A DNA stretch of 64,000 nucleotides, taken from Candidatus Thiodiazotropha endoloripes. GTDB taxonomy: Bacteria > Pseudomonadota > Gammaproteobacteria > Chromatiales > Chromatiaceae. The translations under genes were made by a program, and so were the position numbers. The notes below the pieces were generated by a model. That model saw only the letters and a list, made by a program, of their open reading frames with translations, was not told where the DNA came from and did no database searches. Location: NCBI GenBank assembly GCA_001709035.1, contig LVKA01000021.1:186001-250000 (forward strand), given 5' to 3'. Positions 52,356 to 61,674 of this stretch are shown in pieces (the stretch's first letter is position 1; each line of letters starts with the position of its first letter).

Positions 52356-52433
52356 GTCTAACGGTAACACACATCTAATGCGCCCTTTCGCAGCTGAAAA
52401 TGCGGCAAGCTGAATAGATTGGCGTAAACAGTT

Positions 52434-52997
52434 CTAAGAAGCCCGTCGAACTCGTGCAAGCAGGAACTCGGCCTGATCGACCAGAATATTCTTTCCGCGT
52501 AACATGAGGTGTTCTGCATAGCAGGGAGCATAGGGTATTGCCAGCAGTTCAACCCCCCATTCGCCCGGTGTTCTGGCCCCTTTCAGGTGATTACAGCGAT
52601 AACAGCAGCTGACTACATTGGACCAGGCATCGGTGCCACCCCGACTTTTCGGTATCACATGATCTCTTGTCAGTTCACTGTTCGGAAACTGATTTCCACA
52701 GTAGAGACAGAGATGACCGTCTCGGGCAAACAGAGCCCGATTGGTCAAAGGTGGTTGATAGGATTCGGACCAGAGATGGGGCTGCACCTTCGAACGGGTA
52801 AGCAGAATGGACGAGACCTCGATGCAGGATTGCAGACCAGTCAAAGCGTTGATGCCACCTCGGACAACACGGGTTTGCTGGCCCAAAGGAGCCAATACCC
52901 GATCGGTTGCAATCAGGTGTATTGCCTTTTCCTGGTTAAGCCAGCGACTTGGATTGCCGGCCTGGTCCAGCGCCAGAATGGGCATGACGGTCTGCAT
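52434..52997 (-). CDS. HNH endonuclease family protein
   Basis: This 187-residue protein has the full HNH motif with zinc ribbon: LCLYCGNQF, then LTRDHVIPKSRGG, then WSNVVSCCYRCNHLKG. N-terminal PILALDQAGNPSRWLNQEKAIHL matches the group of small chromosomal HNH proteins of unknown role. The start at 52997 has GGAGG ten bases before it; the frame extends to 53063. Probably a stand-alone nuclease, not a restriction system. Confidence 0.85.
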   Translation of the reverse strand: MQTVMPILALDQAGNPSRWLNQEKAIHLIATDRVLAPLGQQTRVVRGGINALTGLQSCIEVSSILLTRSKVQPHLWSESYQPPLTNRALFARDGHLCLYCGNQFPNSELTRDHVIPKSRGGTDAWSNVVSCCYRCNHLKGARTPGEWGVELLAIPYAPCYAEHLMLRGKNILVDQAEFLLARVRRAS

Positions 52998-53227
52998 ATT
53001 GAGGGCCCCTCCATTCAGTTGCATGATTAATTTATCACAACACTCCAGAGAGTTTGTACACAAATGACAGGCTGGGCTCGATCTAAGTGCTAAAAACCTG
53101 CAAAAAGTACGAATTATTTCAACGAAACCACAATTGTTTTACAGTTTTACCCTGGCAATTGCCGATAATTCTGTCTATTAGACCCTCAATGGGCCCATAT
53201 TTAACGCACTATTTCTCTTTTTTGCGA

Positions 53228-54610
53228 TTAATGCAGTTTTATCGCAGGATCAATACTTCGTCTTAGCATCCTGGCTAATGTGGTTAAACCGGTTCTCCAC
53301 CAACCGAACAGAGTCAACTGATGCATTTTGTACAAAGACAAATAGACCCATCTGGCGATCCATCCACTGACTCTGACACTGCCGGTAATGGCACCCATCA
53401 GATTGCCGACAGTGCTGTATCGACCCAGCGTTACCAGTGAGCCGTAATCACGGTAGATGTAGCGCTTGTCAAATCTCTGTCCCTTTATCCTTTTGAGCAA
53501 CGCTTTGGCGACAAATGAGGCCTGCTGATGTGCAGCCTGAGCTCTGGGTGGCACCAGTTCCCCCTGCTCATTCATCACGCAGGCGGCACAGTCTCCAATC
53601 GCATAGATACGCTCATCATCCTCCAGGGTCAGGTCACCATGAACTTTGAGTTGATTGATGCGATTGACGCTCAGATCGAGCTGGGCAAGAAAATCGGGGC
53701 CTTTGATGCCGGCCGCCCATACCTTGATAGCGGCAGGTATCACCAGACCAGAGTCTGTATGAACAGCATCCTCGGTTACTTTAGTGACCATTTCCGAGAC
53801 ATGCACCTGGATACCCAGGCTCTCCAGCTCTTTTTGTACTTGGCTGGAGAGTTTTTCCGGTAGGGCCGGCAGTATGCTTGGCCCGGCATCCAAGATATGC
53901 AGATGGATATGGCGATCCGGCTCAATGGTCTCAAATCCGTATTGGGCGATCTGCCGGGTTACCTGATGGAGCTGAGCTGCCAGTTCAACACCGGTCGCAC
54001 CGGCACCCACAATGGCCACATCCAACTGGCCATCCTGTAGTGCCTCTGTTTGGGTATTGGCCTTGATCAGTGCTTCCAATAACTGCTGCTGAAAATTGCT
54101 TGCCTGAGATTTTGTATCCAGCATCAAGCAGTGCTCCTGAACACCGGGAATACCAAAATCGTTACTTACACTGCCGACAGCGAAGACCAGGTAGTCATAG
54201 GAGAAAGTGCGACTGGGAATCAGCTCCTCACCCGTTTCGTTATGCAATGGCGCCAGAATAATCTCACGCTTTATCCGATCCAGATCCTGCATGACGCCAA
54301 GACGGAATCGATAGTGGTTCCAGCGGGCATGTGCCAGATAACCAAGTGCATGTTGTGCCGGATCAAAAGTACCGGCAGCCACTTGGTGGAGCAGCGGCTT
54401 CCATACATGAGTACGGGTGGCATCGATCAGGGTTACCTGTGCCCTGTCATGCTTGCCTAAACGTCTGCCAAGATGGGTTGCGAGTTCGAGACCGGCAGCA
54501 CCGCCGCCAACAACAACGATTTTCCTGATTCCAACATCAGTGGCTCCAAATTTAATTTGAACGTGCAGCGATTGAGTTTTTGTCAGGAAGCAGAACTGTT
54601 CCAATCTCAT
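53228..54610 (-). CDS. ndh: Type II NADH dehydrogenase (NDH-2)
   Basis: This 460-residue flavoprotein oxidises NADH and reduces quinone without pumping protons. The FAD motif IVVVGGGAAGLELA lies near residues 31-44. The NADH motif VAIVGAGATGVELAAQLH lies near 195, followed by YAIGDCAAC, and a C-terminal hydrophobic membrane-binding region is seen (VYLSLYKMHQLTLFGWW). The first 30 residues are not homologous-looking, so the real start may be later. It stands alone on the minus strand. Confidence 0.88.
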   Translation of the reverse strand: MRLEQFCFLTKTQSLHVQIKFGATDVGIRKIVVVGGGAAGLELATHLGRRLGKHDRAQVTLIDATRTHVWKPLLHQVAAGTFDPAQHALGYLAHARWNHYRFRLGVMQDLDRIKREIILAPLHNETGEELIPSRTFSYDYLVFAVGSVSNDFGIPGVQEHCLMLDTKSQASNFQQQLLEALIKANTQTEALQDGQLDVAIVGAGATGVELAAQLHQVTRQIAQYGFETIEPDRHIHLHILDAGPSILPALPEKLSSQVQKELESLGIQVHVSEMVTKVTEDAVHTDSGLVIPAAIKVWAAGIKGPDFLAQLDLSVNRINQLKVHGDLTLEDDERIYAIGDCAACVMNEQGELVPPRAQAAHQQASFVAKALLKRIKGQRFDKRYIYRDYGSLVTLGRYSTVGNLMGAITGSVRVSGWIARWVYLSLYKMHQLTLFGWWRTGLTTLARMLRRSIDPAIKLH

Positions 54611-54692
54611 CTCAATACAGAAAGGTATTCATCGAGGATACTGGCAGCATCATACGGATTGCTGACAAGTGGGCCAGCGATGGATAGAGTTA

Positions 54693-54839
54693 GGGCCTGT
54701 TAACACGAATCCAAAACGCCCTGCTGGGACTGTTTTTGCGTCCAGCAAGGCAGAATGAGCGTGGTGTAGTTATTCTACATGAGCGAATGATAACGCCGCT
54801 GGGCGCAACAGGACGTATTGGATTCGTGTTAACAAGCCC
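54693..54839. mobile_element. MITE-like element, complete copy
   Basis: Terminal inverted repeats GGGCCTGTTAACACGAATCC (left) and the near-exact complement at the right end (GGATTCGTGTTAACAAGCCC) enclose 147 bases. TA dinucleotides flank both ends (54691-54692, 54840-54841), as for a Tc1/mariner/IS630-type target duplication. No ORF. A related, right-truncated copy is at 56487. Confidence 0.75.
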
Positions 54840-54968
54840 TAGGATAGTGTCCCAATTTCATTAAGTCCAGCAATAACTTAACTGTCACTTTAACGGACAC
54901 TCAATGGGCATACATGCATCAAATTTGAGTCTGTTTGTGCTCCATTTCAAAGCAATCAGAAGCTTCTT

Positions 54969-56294
54969 TTAGGCTGAGTCAAAGCTTGAGTAAGGCACGG
55001 TATGACCATCCACGTCGTAGAGGTAGAGACGGTTTCTGCCAGCGTCCTTAGCCGCATACAGGGCTTTGTCAGCCAGACCGAGCAAGCTGTTCAAATCTTT
55101 TCCAGGCTGATCCTCGACCGCTACCAGACCGATACTTACCGTCACCTCTACTCCACCCGGTTTGAGTGCTTCGGCCGCTTTGCGCATCGCTTCACAACGA
55201 CCGGGTATCGACTCGCCGTGGGCCAAGACGACAAATTCCTCCCCGCCAAAGCGTACCGGCAGACCATCCTGAAACGATTGATTCAATAATTTACCCATCG
55301 CAATCAAAACCTGATCGCCGATCAGATGGCCTTGCGTATCGTTGATCCTCTTGAAATGGTCAAGGTCTATGATGACCACCCATCCGTCGTTTCGCTCGGT
55401 GAGGAATGTTTCACCGGATTCGACCAGATAGAGTCGGTTGTGGGTCTGGGTCAGCGCATCCGTCTTGGCCATTTGTTCTAGATTTGCTGCTTGCCGGCGC
55501 AGGGTATCGTATTGGAATTTCACCAGTAGCAGGGCGTGTACCCGGGCCATCACCACCTCTTCCACCAGAGGCTTGTTGACAAAGTCGTTGGCACCGGCAT
55601 GGAACACCGCAACCTGGGTTTTGCTATCTTCTTTTCCGGTGGTAACGAGCACCGGCAGCTCCTGTTGTGAGTAGTGTTGTCGGACGCGAATCGAGTAAAG
55701 CAGATCCCCACCGGTCATTTGACCCTGTAAATGAAAATCTGTAATCACAAGGTCAAAACTCTTTTCATCGGTCTGACAGGATTTTTCCAGTAGAGTCAAT
55801 GCCTCTTCCACAGAGCTGGCATGTACCACTTCCATACCATGCTCTTCCAGCATTTGTCGTGTCGAGGCAATGGCTGTTTTACTGTCTTCCAGATAGAGTA
55901 TCCGACCATAGAGTTCTGCATTGCGCGCCAGAATCGATTTTATAAATTGACCAAAAGCCATAAAACCGCGGGCCTTATCAAAATAGTCGGTAACACCGGC
56001 ATTGTAGCCTTCATGCAACAGGCGCTGATCGGCATCCGACGAGACCACGATCACGGGGGTATAACGATATCGTTTACTGCTGCGAATTTTGCGGCATAAA
56101 TCGAGGCCATCCATATCGGGTAGCAGCAAGGCCGTTGTGATCAGTGAAAAGCGCTCTTCTGCGATGCGGGCCAGAGCCTCGTTTGCCGTGGCGCAACTTG
56201 CTATATGGATTTCAGGCATAGCAACCTGCAGGCGTCGAATGAGCACCTCCCGCGAAGCGGTGGAACCATCAACCAGCATGATTCTATTGATCAT
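54969..56294 (-). CDS. Diguanylate cyclase with two receiver domains
   Basis: This 441-residue protein has two receiver domains and a C-terminal GGDEF domain. The first receiver (1-125) has Ala55 where the phospho-Asp should be, so it is probably a pseudo-receiver. The second (130-255) keeps Asp186 in VITDFHL and Lys241. The GGDEF domain has active-site RFGGEEF (350-354), so it should make c-di-GMP. It is the PleD-like layout. Single gene on the minus strand. Confidence 0.9.
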   Translation of the reverse strand: MINRIMLVDGSTASREVLIRRLQVAMPEIHIASCATANEALARIAEERFSLITTALLLPDMDGLDLCRKIRSSKRYRYTPVIVVSSDADQRLLHEGYNAGVTDYFDKARGFMAFGQFIKSILARNAELYGRILYLEDSKTAIASTRQMLEEHGMEVVHASSVEEALTLLEKSCQTDEKSFDLVITDFHLQGQMTGGDLLYSIRVRQHYSQQELPVLVTTGKEDSKTQVAVFHAGANDFVNKPLVEEVVMARVHALLLVKFQYDTLRRQAANLEQMAKTDALTQTHNRLYLVESGETFLTERNDGWVVIIDLDHFKRINDTQGHLIGDQVLIAMGKLLNQSFQDGLPVRFGGEEFVVLAHGESIPGRCEAMRKAAEALKPGGVEVTVSIGLVAVEDQPGKDLNSLLGLADKALYAAKDAGRNRLYLYDVDGHTVPYSSFDSA

Positions 56295-56486
56295 TCTACT
56301 CTACACTGTCCTTTAGCTTTAAAAATAGCGATGTATATTTGGGATTCCCTTTTGATCTATTGTATATGATCTCATGGCGCATATTGAGACCAGTCTGGCA
56401 TAGAGTAAACAAACTGATCACCAGAAACAGGGAAATATCGCTGTCAAATTCAACAAGCTTATAATTATTAGTAACTTAGGCTACTG

Positions 56487-56613
56487 GGGCCTGTTAACTC
56501 TAATTCAATATGTCCTGTTGTGCCTGAAAAAGCGCCAATCGAGGCGCGAGGAGCGTAGATTGGTTGTTCCAAATGAGCGACGAGCAACGATTCGTGGCGC
56601 TTTTGCAGGCGCA
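56487..56613. mobile_element. MITE-like element, right-truncated copy
   Basis: It begins GGGCCTGTTAACTCTAATTC and shares the central GAGCGT, ATGAGCGA and AACG blocks with the copy at 54693-54839. The right terminal repeat is missing; after GCAGGCGCA the sequence changes to a CAGCCCCC/GGGGGCTG hairpin. Confidence 0.65.
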
Positions 56614-56917
56614 GCCCCCTATATTGATATTAAAGTGGGGGCTGGGTCTGTTTTTGTGCCCCGTGACTTGGACAGAGGTCAATTGAGGGGGAGATAAAAA
56701 GACAAAAAAAGGGCCGGGATTCGATATAGGTATTGCCTGAAATCGGTCTCACAGTCCGATCAATCCAATCCGCCGACCCCTAAACAAAGATTTCTGCCAG
56801 TTATCCCAGGCCCGGTCTGTTGAGTCAGGTATGAATGGCCTGGGATTAAAGGATCTGTGGATGTAGATTCACTCCTGTCTGGATTCTCTACTGACTGCCC
56901 GCAATCTATGTAACACA
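56614..56917. other. Noncoding gap with inverted repeat downstream of TonB receptor
   Basis: About 300 bases. It contains CAGCCCCC/GGGGGCTG arms near 56612-56645 and a ten-base perfect inverted repeat ATCCCAGGCC (56803-56812) with GGCCTGGGAT (56837-56846), possibly marking the 3' end of the TonB receptor transcript. There is no T-run, so it is not a standard terminator. Confidence 0.4.
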
Positions 56918-59236
56918 TCACAGAAACTCATATCGAATACCTGCCCAGATTGCCCTCGGAGAGCCCGGAGAGAGAAAACGGCTCTCTTCATAGTCATCGC
57001 CAAGTACTTCATCCGCTTCACCATAAAGTCCGAAAGTTTCGTACTCCTCATCAAACAGGTTATCCACTTTGGCAAACAGCTTGAATCTGTCTGTTGCCTG
57101 ATACTCACCACGCAGATGGACCAGGGCATAGCCATCAATCTCATCATCAAGATTGGCTTCATCCCCTCGCAATACGACACTGGAGCTATAGTGAAGATCA
57201 AGGCCAATTGCCAGCTTGTTGGTAAATCGATAAGTCACACCGGCTTTCAAAAGGTTTTCAGGGAGACCTGGAATTCTATCGCCCGAGCTGACGTTGACCT
57301 CCCCATCTACCGCAAATGGATTGTTTGGGCTAGCAACGGTCAGATCATCTTCAAAGGTGGCCTTCAAATGGGTATAACTGACAAACCAGTCGAGCCGCTC
57401 GTCATAGGCATTTCCACTGAAACTCATTTCGATACCCTGCCTGCTGGTATTACCAACATTATCGAAATACCCCTCATTGGTCAGAGCACCAGCACTGATG
57501 AAAATGATGTCATCTTCATTGGTGGTATGGAAAAGTCCTAAATGCCAATCGAAGCCTGGTTGCGAGCCACGGATGCCAGCTTCCCAACTTTTGGCTACAA
57601 CCTGCTCCAATGGAGGATCGGAAAGAAAGGCATTCGGCAAGCGACAGGGATCATCGGGGTCCGCGCAGGTCAACTCCATTGCGGTGGGAGCTCGATTCGA
57701 TTCACTGTAACCTGTATAGAAATTGATCTGCTCAGTCACATCGTAAGCCACACCAGCTGCCGGGTTGAAGCGGGTAAAACTGTGATCCCCGTTCAATGCC
57801 GTACCCAGTTGATCGCGCAACTCGATCTCAGTCTTATTCCAGCGACCTGACAAGGTCAGGGAGAGCTGCTGAGTAACCGACCAGGTGTCTGTAAGATAGA
57901 AAGAGAGATTCTTGCTCTTGGTTTCGACTTCGGTAAAGCTCTCTTCGACCAGAATACCACTGCCGATCGCCCGTCGAGTCTCATCCAATGCACCCAGTTC
58001 GGTACTTGATGAGAAATCGACTTCACTGCGATCCGTGGCAAAACCAACAATCAGCTGATTGTCTCTACCGGCCAGGGGTTGCAGAAAAGCGGTTTGTAAG
58101 CTGAGTCCCAGAGTATCCTGATCACTCTTTGAACGATTGATCGTACCACCTTCCAGATCATCATCGGCAACAACCGGATTGCCATTCTGATCGATAACGA
58201 CCTCTTCCTCTTCATCATCCTCCTCGCAGATGAAGCCTTCATTTTCTTCCTCTTCACACGCTTCAAAATCGGAATCGTCACCATTCAGGGTTTTGACCTC
58301 GCTGTTTCGATAAAAGAGTGTGCCCTCAAGAACAAACTCATCATTCACATAGTGTTCTCCCCCAAAACGTAGCAGCTGTGCCTCCTGCTCAGTCTGATCG
58401 GGCCGGGTAAATATCGCCTCCCTATCCTCTTCAAGCAGCTCTTCCGGTAGTGCGCCATTTCCGATCAAGTCACTATCGCTGACACTCAGGCTCACATCCA
58501 GTGAGCTGAAATCACCCTTCCATGCCAGATTCCCGAACAGCTGTTTTGATTCTGAAGGTGAATAGTCACGCCAGCCATCCTCTTCGAAATAGTTGCCGGT
58601 GATGAAGTAGGCCAGATCGTCCGCACTGCCACCGATACTCGCCTGGGTGGTCACCCGCTCAAATGATCCAGCTGATATTTCAACCTCACCACCAGGATGA
58701 GTGAAGCCGTTTTTGGTTTGAACCGAGAGTGCCCCGCCCAGCGTGTTCAGACCAAACAGGGGATTAGAGCCAGACATGAGATTGATACCGGCAATTGCCG
58801 ATTCCGGAATCACAGACCAGTTGACCGTATCTCCGAAGGGTTCATTGATTCTGACACCATCCATGTAGACGGACATGCCCTGAGGCAAGCCGATCAATGG
58901 CGAAGCAACAAACCCGCGATACAAGACATCCGGTTGCAGAGGATTGTTTTGCGCTTCATTGACAAAGACACTGCCGAAACGTTGATTGAGAAACTCAGAA
59001 AGGTCGAGAGTCTGTTGATTCTCCAGGTCCTCATCGGTCGCCACTTCGGTGTGCATGGGTAAGCGGTCTCTTTGAATACTCACTCCATGCAATGGCGTGG
59101 TGCTGATGACCTCTATGGGTGCCAATGTCTCAGCTGCATAGCTTAGCCCAATGCCTGGCGGTATCAGGGCAATACCAAGGAGTAAGCGATTGGGTTTAAG
59201 TCGTCTGGGAAAAATATCTGGCATATGGCTTTCCAT
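56918..59236 (-). CDS. TonB-dependent outer membrane receptor
   Basis: This 772-residue protein has a signal peptide and a TonB-box/plug region (APIEVISTTPLHGVSIQ; plug motif GMSVYMDGVRINEPFGDTVNW). A 22-strand-type barrel ends in a C-terminal Leu after aromatic residues (RYEFL). A highly acidic Cys-containing loop (EACEEEENEGFICEEDD) near residue 340 may bind metal. It transports an unknown iron complex, cobalamin or similar ligand using TonB energy. A GGGAAATTTTCCC palindrome lies about 100 bases upstream. First ATG 59236 or 59224 is the start. Confidence 0.85.
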   Translation of the reverse strand: MESHMPDIFPRRLKPNRLLLGIALIPPGIGLSYAAETLAPIEVISTTPLHGVSIQRDRLPMHTEVATDEDLENQQTLDLSEFLNQRFGSVFVNEAQNNPLQPDVLYRGFVASPLIGLPQGMSVYMDGVRINEPFGDTVNWSVIPESAIAGINLMSGSNPLFGLNTLGGALSVQTKNGFTHPGGEVEISAGSFERVTTQASIGGSADDLAYFITGNYFEEDGWRDYSPSESKQLFGNLAWKGDFSSLDVSLSVSDSDLIGNGALPEELLEEDREAIFTRPDQTEQEAQLLRFGGEHYVNDEFVLEGTLFYRNSEVKTLNGDDSDFEACEEEENEGFICEEDDEEEEVVIDQNGNPVVADDDLEGGTINRSKSDQDTLGLSLQTAFLQPLAGRDNQLIVGFATDRSEVDFSSSTELGALDETRRAIGSGILVEESFTEVETKSKNLSFYLTDTWSVTQQLSLTLSGRWNKTEIELRDQLGTALNGDHSFTRFNPAAGVAYDVTEQINFYTGYSESNRAPTAMELTCADPDDPCRLPNAFLSDPPLEQVVAKSWEAGIRGSQPGFDWHLGLFHTTNEDDIIFISAGALTNEGYFDNVGNTSRQGIEMSFSGNAYDERLDWFVSYTHLKATFEDDLTVASPNNPFAVDGEVNVSSGDRIPGLPENLLKAGVTYRFTNKLAIGLDLHYSSSVVLRGDEANLDDEIDGYALVHLRGEYQATDRFKLFAKVDNLFDEEYETFGLYGEADEVLGDDYEESRFLSPGSPRAIWAGIRYEFL

Positions 59237-59333
59237 TATTCTTTCAGAGTAAAGAATGTGTTTTTCAGTTGCATAACTGAATTTATAACGACACAGATGC
59301 CCGATGTGTAGGGGAACTTTTACTTAGTGATCC

Positions 59334-59346
59334 GGGAAATTTTCCC
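59334..59346. promoter_or_regulatory. Palindromic operator-like site
   Basis: GGGAAATTTTCCC, differing by one base from the site at 61438-61450. It lies upstream of the TonB receptor gene and 70 bases past the response regulator gene's stop. It may bind the neighbouring NarL-type regulator. A second imperfect palindrome TGTCACGTGTGACA is at 59374-59387. Confidence 0.45.
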
Positions 59347-59416
59347 GTACCAAAATTGAGCAATTTTGCACAGTGTCACGTGTGACAATTGAACAACTGG
59401 GCATGTTGACAGAGCG

Positions 59417-60064
59417 CTATTCGCTGATCGGATCGATCACACCGTGTCTGATCGCCAGGTGGACCAGTTCGGTAGTGCTCTTTACGTTGAGTTTGGATTT
59501 GATCTGGGTGGTGTAATTGGCCACCGTTTTATAGCTCAATGCGAGCTCGTTGGCGGTTTCAGATGGTGTCAGGCCATGGGCAAGCAGATTGAATATCTGA
59601 AATTCCCGTGTTGTCAGACAGGCAAATATCTCCCGTCCGCCAGCCGCCTTATGCAGCGCCAGATTTTGTGCAAGTTCATGATCGATATAGGCCTGCCCGG
59701 AAGCGATGGTGCGAATTGCATCCACCATGATTTCTGCTGCGCTGTTCTTAGTGATATAGCCTCTGGCACCGGCAGAGAGAGCCTTTTCAACGAAGGCTGT
59801 ATCATCGTGCATACTGAACACCAGAATAGATGCCTGATGATCCCGGGCGATAATCCGGCGGATCGCTTCCAACCCACCGATACCGGGCAGGGAGAGATCC
59901 ATCACCACTAGATCGGGCTGAAGCTCGGCATAGCGCTGGCATGCCTCTTCACCCCGCTCTGCCTCGGCGACGACTTTGATATCAGGTGTACCATCGAGCA
60001 GTGTACGGTAACCGGCTCGTACTACAGCGTGATCATCAACCAGCAGTACCTGAATATTACTCAT
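59417..60064 (-). CDS. NarL/FixJ-family response regulator
   Basis: This 215-residue protein has a receiver domain with acidic pocket Asp10/Asp11 and phospho-acceptor Asp56 (DLVVMDLSLPGIGG). A C-terminal LuxR-type HTH follows (LTTREFQIFNLLAHGLTPSETANELALSYKTVANYTTQIKSKL). It is activated by the histidine kinase encoded directly upstream (gap six bases) and would bind promoter DNA as a dimer. Targets are unknown; the shared palindromes beside the two receptor genes are candidates. Confidence 0.92.
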   Translation of the reverse strand: MSNIQVLLVDDHAVVRAGYRTLLDGTPDIKVVAEAERGEEACQRYAELQPDLVVMDLSLPGIGGLEAIRRIIARDHQASILVFSMHDDTAFVEKALSAGARGYITKNSAAEIMVDAIRTIASGQAYIDHELAQNLALHKAAGGREIFACLTTREFQIFNLLAHGLTPSETANELALSYKTVANYTTQIKSKLNVKSTTELVHLAIRHGVIDPISE

Positions 60065-60070
60065 TAGCGA

Positions 60071-61399
60071 TCAGCCTGCATCATCTTGGGAAGGAATCGT
60101 AATGTCAATTGTTACACCCTGTGGTCGATTACTGGCAAGGGATATTTTCCCATTCAACGCCTCGACCCGCTCCCGCATACCCAGCAGCCCCATACCTTTA
60201 TGGGGATTGTTTTGATTGATACCCTTGCCGTTATCGCTGATATAGGCTTCTATCAAACCATCCGATTGACGTTTGATCGTTATTTCCACCTTCTCTGCCG
60301 AGGCGTGTTTGGCCACGTTGGTCAATGCCTCCTGAACGATACGATAGAGAGTCATCGCGGTATCATCATCCACACTGTCGAAGTTACCGCTGATCATCAG
60401 GGCACAAAAGCTCTCTTCCTGGTGGTCATTCCAGCCATCAACCAGTCGCTCAATCGCAGTCTCGACACCCAGCTCTTCCAGGGCGACCGGGCGTAGACGG
60501 TTCATCATGTCCCGGACCACGCTATACATGGTATTACAGACACCGATGATTGCATTGGTGCCATCCTGCATATTGTCCGGGTGTTGTCGAAGGTTGACGG
60601 ACATCGCCTTGATCGCACTGATCGACTGACCCAGCTCATCATGCAACTCTCTTGACAGGTGGCGACGCTCTGACTCCTGGACAGAGATCAGACGCCTGTT
60701 GAGTTGTCTATTCTCAAGCTGTTGAGCTTCCAGTACCTGTGCCATATGGTTGAATTGCTGAGACAGTCGATTGAGTTCAGGAAGATTGAAACGGGGCAGT
60801 CGCGCGGCGTAGTCTCCTGTTTGAATTACCCCTAAGCCTTTACTGATCTTATTCACAGGTCGTAAGGCGTGGCGAATGGTGAAAGCCATCAGAAACAGAC
60901 AGATCACAGTGAAGGTAATGATCAAGGTAAAGACGGATTTTGCTTCCAGCCAGACCTCTTTGATCTCGTCGATCGGATCAGCCAGTATTACAATCTCGCT
61001 GCTGCCAAATAACGGGCTGGCAATGCGTTTACGATATTCAGCAGGCGCCGGTTTGACCAGTTGATAAAACCACTGGGGAACCGCTTTTGAGGATGCGGTT
61101 TTCTGTTCGCTGTTCGGATAGATAATCCTTCCATCGCCGCGAATGACAGCAATCTGTAGATGGCGGGTATCATCCAGACTTTGCAAATGGGTTATGAGAA
61201 TCTGCTGAGCCTTTACCTGGTCTTCAGTATGGCCACTGATCAGAGCTGCCGTTAGTAACTGCATGGTGAGCCGGGCGCTCGATTCCACTTCATTGTTAAT
61301 GTTATCTCTGGCCACACCCAATGCCAGATAGGCACCACTGATCAGCATCGTTGTAACGATTAAGATGACCAGAATCAGTAAGCGGCCTGTCAGTGTCAT
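60071..61399 (-). CDS. NarX/UhpB-type sensor histidine kinase
   Basis: This 442-residue inner-membrane kinase has transmembrane helix 1 at about 6-28, a periplasmic sensor of about 120 residues, helix 2 at 155-175 and a HAMP domain (about 176-228). A HisKA_3 dimerisation domain with phospho-accepting His253 (HLSRELHDELGQS) and an HATPase domain (NVAKHASAEKVEI; DNGKGI; GMGLLGMRERVEAL) follow. It phosphorylates the downstream NarL-type regulator. The signal is unknown. Confidence 0.9.
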   Translation of the reverse strand: MTLTGRLLILVILIVTTMLISGAYLALGVARDNINNEVESSARLTMQLLTAALISGHTEDQVKAQQILITHLQSLDDTRHLQIAVIRGDGRIIYPNSEQKTASSKAVPQWFYQLVKPAPAEYRKRIASPLFGSSEIVILADPIDEIKEVWLEAKSVFTLIITFTVICLFLMAFTIRHALRPVNKISKGLGVIQTGDYAARLPRFNLPELNRLSQQFNHMAQVLEAQQLENRQLNRRLISVQESERRHLSRELHDELGQSISAIKAMSVNLRQHPDNMQDGTNAIIGVCNTMYSVVRDMMNRLRPVALEELGVETAIERLVDGWNDHQEESFCALMISGNFDSVDDDTAMTLYRIVQEALTNVAKHASAEKVEITIKRQSDGLIEAYISDNGKGINQNNPHKGMGLLGMRERVEALNGKISLASNRPQGVTIDITIPSQDDAG

Positions 61400-61437
61400 C
61401 TAGGTTCGGTTCCTCAACTTACACTCATTACAACTTC

Positions 61438-61450
61438 GGGAAATATTCCC
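61438..61450. promoter_or_regulatory. Palindromic operator-like site
   Basis: GGGAAATATTCCC lies in the divergent region between the kinase gene (start 61399) and the second TonB receptor gene (start 61675), one base different from the site upstream of the first receptor. Such a shared site fits a local regulator. Confidence 0.45.
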
Positions 61451-61674
61451 ATGACATCGCTGTGCATAGTGGATTAGTTTTTGCTTGAGTTTACGCTGAT
61501 TGATACTCATTCATGTGCTTGATGAGAGTTTGTGATCGGTTAATACAGTATATAAATTATAAACTGCTAATGTAGGGCGCCCCGAATCATTGTCGTACTA
61601 TTTCACTCTTTGTACTTCGATAGAGTCATCAATCAATACAACTTTTTTGAGCAGTTTCTCATCCGGAGTGAATC

